Part shown: piece after piece, positions 61,111 to 64,000 of the stretch | Layout of the letters: each line of letters opens with the position of its first letter | Position numbering within the stretch: the stretch's first letter is position 1 | Source of the DNA: Candidatus Liberibacter africanus PTSAPSY | GTDB taxonomy: Bacteria > Pseudomonadota > Alphaproteobacteria > Rhizobiales > Rhizobiaceae | Direction: 5' to 3' | NCBI RefSeq assembly: GCF_001021085.1 | Contig: NZ_CP004021.1 | Location: 890,001-954,000, forward strand | Length of the DNA: 64,000 nt | Notes under the pieces: model-generated | The model's database searches: none | Seen by the model: the letters and a program-made list of their open reading frames with translations, nothing else | What the model was told of the DNA's origin: nothing | Translations under genes and position numbers: made by a program

Positions 61111-63951
61111 ATGATAGATAAAACATATGATTTCTCTCTGGTAGAAAGAAAAAGTGCAGACAAATGGCATTCCATTGATGCATTTCGTATGGGTGCGAAT
61201 GCTAGTCTGAATTCTGAATCTTTCTGTATTGTTATGCCTCCTCCAAATGTAACGGGTTCGTTACATATGGGGCATGCTTTTAATAGTACTATACAGGATA
61301 TCATCATTCGTTTTGAACGCATGAGAGGGAAGAATGTATTGTGGCAACCAGGAATGGATCATGCTGGTATTGCTACGCAGATAACAGTTGAATCTCGTTT
61401 GCTTTGCGAATCTTCTCTAACTCGAGAAGATATTGGGCGTCAGGCTTTTATTGAGAAAATTTGGGATTGGAAAGAAAAATCTGGAGGATTCATTCTCAGT
61501 CAATTAAAAAGGTTGGGTGCATCATGTGATTGGTCTCGTGAGAGATTTACAATGGATCAGGGAATGTCTCAAGCAGTCATCAGTGCTTTTGTCATTCTTT
61601 ATAAAGACGGTTTGATTTATAGAGATAATAGGATTAGTAATTGGGATCCGCATCTTAAAACTTCTGTATCTGATCTTGAAGTAATTCAAGATGAGGTTGA
61701 TGGAAGTTTATGGTATATACGTTATCCATTAGTTGACGGAGTCACGTATTGTCATCCAATTACATTTGATAATGATGGGATTCCTATTGATTGGGAAGTT
61801 CGTGATTATATTATTGTGTCTACGACTCGTCCAGAAACAATGTTTGGGGATGTCGGTATTGTTATTCATCCCGATGATTGTCGTTATAAAGATCTTGTGG
61901 GGAAATATGCTAAGATTCCCATAGTTGATCGTATTATTCCTATTATATGTGATTCTGATCCTGATCCTGAATTTGGATCTGGAGTAGTTAAAATAACTCC
62001 TGCACATGATTTTAATGATTTTGAAGTTGCAAAGCGTCATGGATTGGATTTCATAAATATTTTAACTCCTGAAGCAAAGATTTTTCTCTTAAGAAACGAA
62101 AGTTTTTTGAAAGATCTTGTTATTTCCGATGAAATTAGAGATATTTTAAACGAATTTGAGGGTTTAGATTGTCTTACTGCTCGCTCGAAAATAGTTTCAT
62201 TTCTTGAAAAAATTAATCTTCTTGATGAAGTTAAATCTTATAGGCATGTTGTACCTCGTTGTGAGCGTAGTGGTGTAATTATCGAACCTCGTATAACAGA
62301 ACAATGGTATCTTGATGCTAAAGTTTTAGCGGAATCTGCGATTCTTTCGGTAAGAAGCTCTCGTACCTCTTTTATCCCTCAATCTTGGGATAAAAGTTAT
62401 TATGAATGGCTAGAAAATATTCAACCTTGGTGTATTTCACGGCAGATTTGGTGGGGACATCAAATTCCTGTTTGGTATGGTCCCGACGGGAAGGTATTTG
62501 TTGAAAATACTGAAGATGTTGCTTTGCGTTCTGCTATTGATTATTACCTTGCGCAGAATAATGACATGACGCTCAATGTGCAAAAAATGATACAAGAGGG
62601 AAATGTATCAAAACTTTTAAAACGTGAGGAAGATGTATTAGATACTTGGTTTTCTTCTGCGCTTTGGCCTTTTGCATCTCTTGGATGGCCAGAAAAAACT
62701 ACTGAATTAAAAACTTATTATCCTACAAATATTGTGGTAACTGGATTTGACATTTTGTTTTTCTGGGTCGCACGTATGATGATGATGGGTCTGTATTTTA
62801 TGAAAGATACGGAAGGTAAGGGAATTGAGCCTTTTCAGATCGTTTATATGCATGCGTTGATTAGAGATAAAAATGGACAAAAAATGTCTAAATCTAAAGG
62901 CAATGTTATAGATCCAATTGATTTGATAGATCAATATGGTGCAGATGCTTTGCGATTTTATTTTTCTATCATGGCCGTTCAAGGGCGTGATATTAAGTTG
63001 GATTTAGAGCGTATTATTGGTTATCGCAATTTTGTCACTAAATTTTGGAATGCTGTGCGTTTTGCAAAAATGAAAGATGCAAAACACAGTGTTTCTTTTA
63101 TTCCCCAAAATGTAGAGTGGATTATTAATAAATGGATTATCGCACGACTTGCCGCTGTGATTAATGAAGTTACAATAGGGATAGAGAATCGTCGTTTTAA
63201 CGATGTGTCTGCTATTTTATATCGTTTTGTGTGGAATGAGTTATGCGATTGGTATGTTGAATTTATTAAATCAATTCTCAATCAAGAAGATAATAGATTT
63301 GTTTCTGAAACTTTATCATGTTTCTCTTACGTATTATGTAATGTTTGTAAGTTGTTGCATCCAATTATACCATTTGTGACAGAAGAACTTTATGCGCATG
63401 TTTCTCCTTATGATGACATGAAAAAAAGTGGTTTTTTATGTCATGCACAATGGCCATCACTTTCGTTCTATGAACCTGCATCTGTAGAAGAAGTGAATTG
63501 GGTTATTCGTTTGATTTCTGAAGTTCGTTCCGTACGTACAGAAATTAATGTACCATTGAAAGCAGTAGTACCATTAGTTTTTGTCAACATAGATCCAGTT
63601 ATGCGAGAAAGATTAATGTTTCATAAGCATATTATTGATCGTTTATCTTCTGGAAATATTATATTTGCAGATTCTCCTCCAGATCATTCAATTCAAATTA
63701 TTCTTGATGGAATGGTATTTTTTTTGCAAATTGGTGATTTTATTGACTTTGTTAAAGAAAAACATCGCCTCGAAAAATCTCTGGAAAAAGTAATCAAGGA
63801 ATTATCTTCTATAAGAAAAAGGTTAGATAATAATTGTTTTGTAGAAAAAGCTCCTCCTGAGGTTTTACAGCTAGAAAAAGAAAAGCTTTCTAAAGTTCAG
63901 AAGAAAAAACTATCTATAGAGATTTCTCTTGAGCGTATAAAAATTTTCTAG
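61111..63951 (+). CDS. valS: Valyl-tRNA synthetase
   Basis: 946 residues from ATG 61111; an in-frame TTG two codons earlier is less likely. Class I motifs: HMGH in PPPNVTGSLHMGHAF (about 52-55) and KMSKS (591-595). The CP1 editing domain lies between them (STTRPETMFGDVG), and the C-terminal coiled-coil arm (HRLEKSLEKVIKELSSIRKR) is complete. It charges tRNA-Val and edits Thr. It follows popZ by 91 bases and is probably in the same transcript. No convincing terminator is seen before the window ends. Confidence 0.98.
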   Translation: MIDKTYDFSLVERKSADKWHSIDAFRMGANASLNSESFCIVMPPPNVTGSLHMGHAFNSTIQDIIIRFERMRGKNVLWQPGMDHAGIATQITVESRLLCESSLTREDIGRQAFIEKIWDWKEKSGGFILSQLKRLGASCDWSRERFTMDQGMSQAVISAFVILYKDGLIYRDNRISNWDPHLKTSVSDLEVIQDEVDGSLWYIRYPLVDGVTYCHPITFDNDGIPIDWEVRDYIIVSTTRPETMFGDVGIVIHPDDCRYKDLVGKYAKIPIVDRIIPIICDSDPDPEFGSGVVKITPAHDFNDFEVAKRHGLDFINILTPEAKIFLLRNESFLKDLVISDEIRDILNEFEGLDCLTARSKIVSFLEKINLLDEVKSYRHVVPRCERSGVIIEPRITEQWYLDAKVLAESAILSVRSSRTSFIPQSWDKSYYEWLENIQPWCISRQIWWGHQIPVWYGPDGKVFVENTEDVALRSAIDYYLAQNNDMTLNVQKMIQEGNVSKLLKREEDVLDTWFSSALWPFASLGWPEKTTELKTYYPTNIVVTGFDILFFWVARMMMMGLYFMKDTEGKGIEPFQIVYMHALIRDKNGQKMSKSKGNVIDPIDLIDQYGADALRFYFSIMAVQGRDIKLDLERIIGYRNFVTKFWNAVRFAKMKDAKHSVSFIPQNVEWIINKWIIARLAAVINEVTIGIENRRFNDVSAILYRFVWNELCDWYVEFIKSILNQEDNRFVSETLSCFSYVLCNVCKLLHPIIPFVTEELYAHVSPYDDMKKSGFLCHAQWPSLSFYEPASVEEVNWVIRLISEVRSVRTEINVPLKAVVPLVFVNIDPVMRERLMFHKHIIDRLSSGNIIFADSPPDHSIQIILDGMVFFLQIGDFIDFVKEKHRLEKSLEKVIKELSSIRKRLDNNCFVEKAPPEVLQLEKEKLSKVQKKKLSIEISLERIKIF

Positions 63952-64000
63952 GTATGAGGATGTTTAATATAATAAAACAACCATCTTAAATCATAGTTCA

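Overview
The window is an AT-rich stretch of a reduced alphaproteobacterial (Rhizobiales-type) chromosome and fits 'Candidatus Liberibacter'. The grounds are low GC, many gene-poor decayed spacers, and rhizobial gene orders (recA-alaS, purE-purK, popZ-valS, a small basic protein before murA, tuf-tRNA-Trp-secE-nusG-rplKAJL-rpoBC). Species: the rplA-rplJ interval between the published Liberibacter beta-operon primer sites spans 669 bp here. From memory, that is the size reported for 'Ca. L. africanus' (703 bp for 'asiaticus'), so africanus is my best guess. No prophage, insertion sequence, CRISPR array or rRNA operon was seen.

Layout. 1-2.5 kb: the 3' end of recJ, a decayed secreted-protein gene, tRNA-Glu and rpmE. 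2.7-8.5 kb: an ABC exporter, recA and alaS. 8.7-14 kb: fumC, a secreted protein of unknown function, a small membrane protein, rpmJ (short, GTG start) and the purE-purK pair. 14.6-17.2 kb: an inositol-monophosphatase-like protein lacking several metal ligands, and mnmA. 17.8-31.2 kb: tRNA-Met, tuf, tRNA-Trp and the transcription/translation cluster secE-nusG-rplKAJL-rpoBC. 32.3-38.4 kb: malic enzyme with a frameshifted 5' end, oligoendopeptidase F, and a response regulator that has lost its phospho-acceptor and GAFTGA motif. 39.8-48.6 kb: an envelope polysaccharide block with an MsbA-like ABC exporter, a two-domain GT2 glycosyltransferase, rmlCBDA (dTDP-L-rhamnose) and an RgpF-like protein. 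49-64 kb: a cation/proton antiporter, a SecDF fusion, tRNA-Thr, murA with a duplicated 3' end, hisS, an outer-membrane efflux lipoprotein, tRNA-Cys, popZ and valS.

How it fits together. Most genes are core information processing, envelope synthesis and central metabolism (fumarase, malic enzyme, purine synthesis), as expected in a host-restricted organism with a shrinking genome. The most informative signals are erosion: a homopolymer frameshift in malic enzyme, two proteins that keep their fold motifs but lose key residues, a tandem duplication that left a broken second copy of the murA 3' end, and several 0.5-1.5 kb spacers containing only relics. I found no convincing new multi-gene system. 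The rhamnose/RgpF/GT/ABC block is the most coherent accessory module, and the degenerate regulator is the most interesting single protein.
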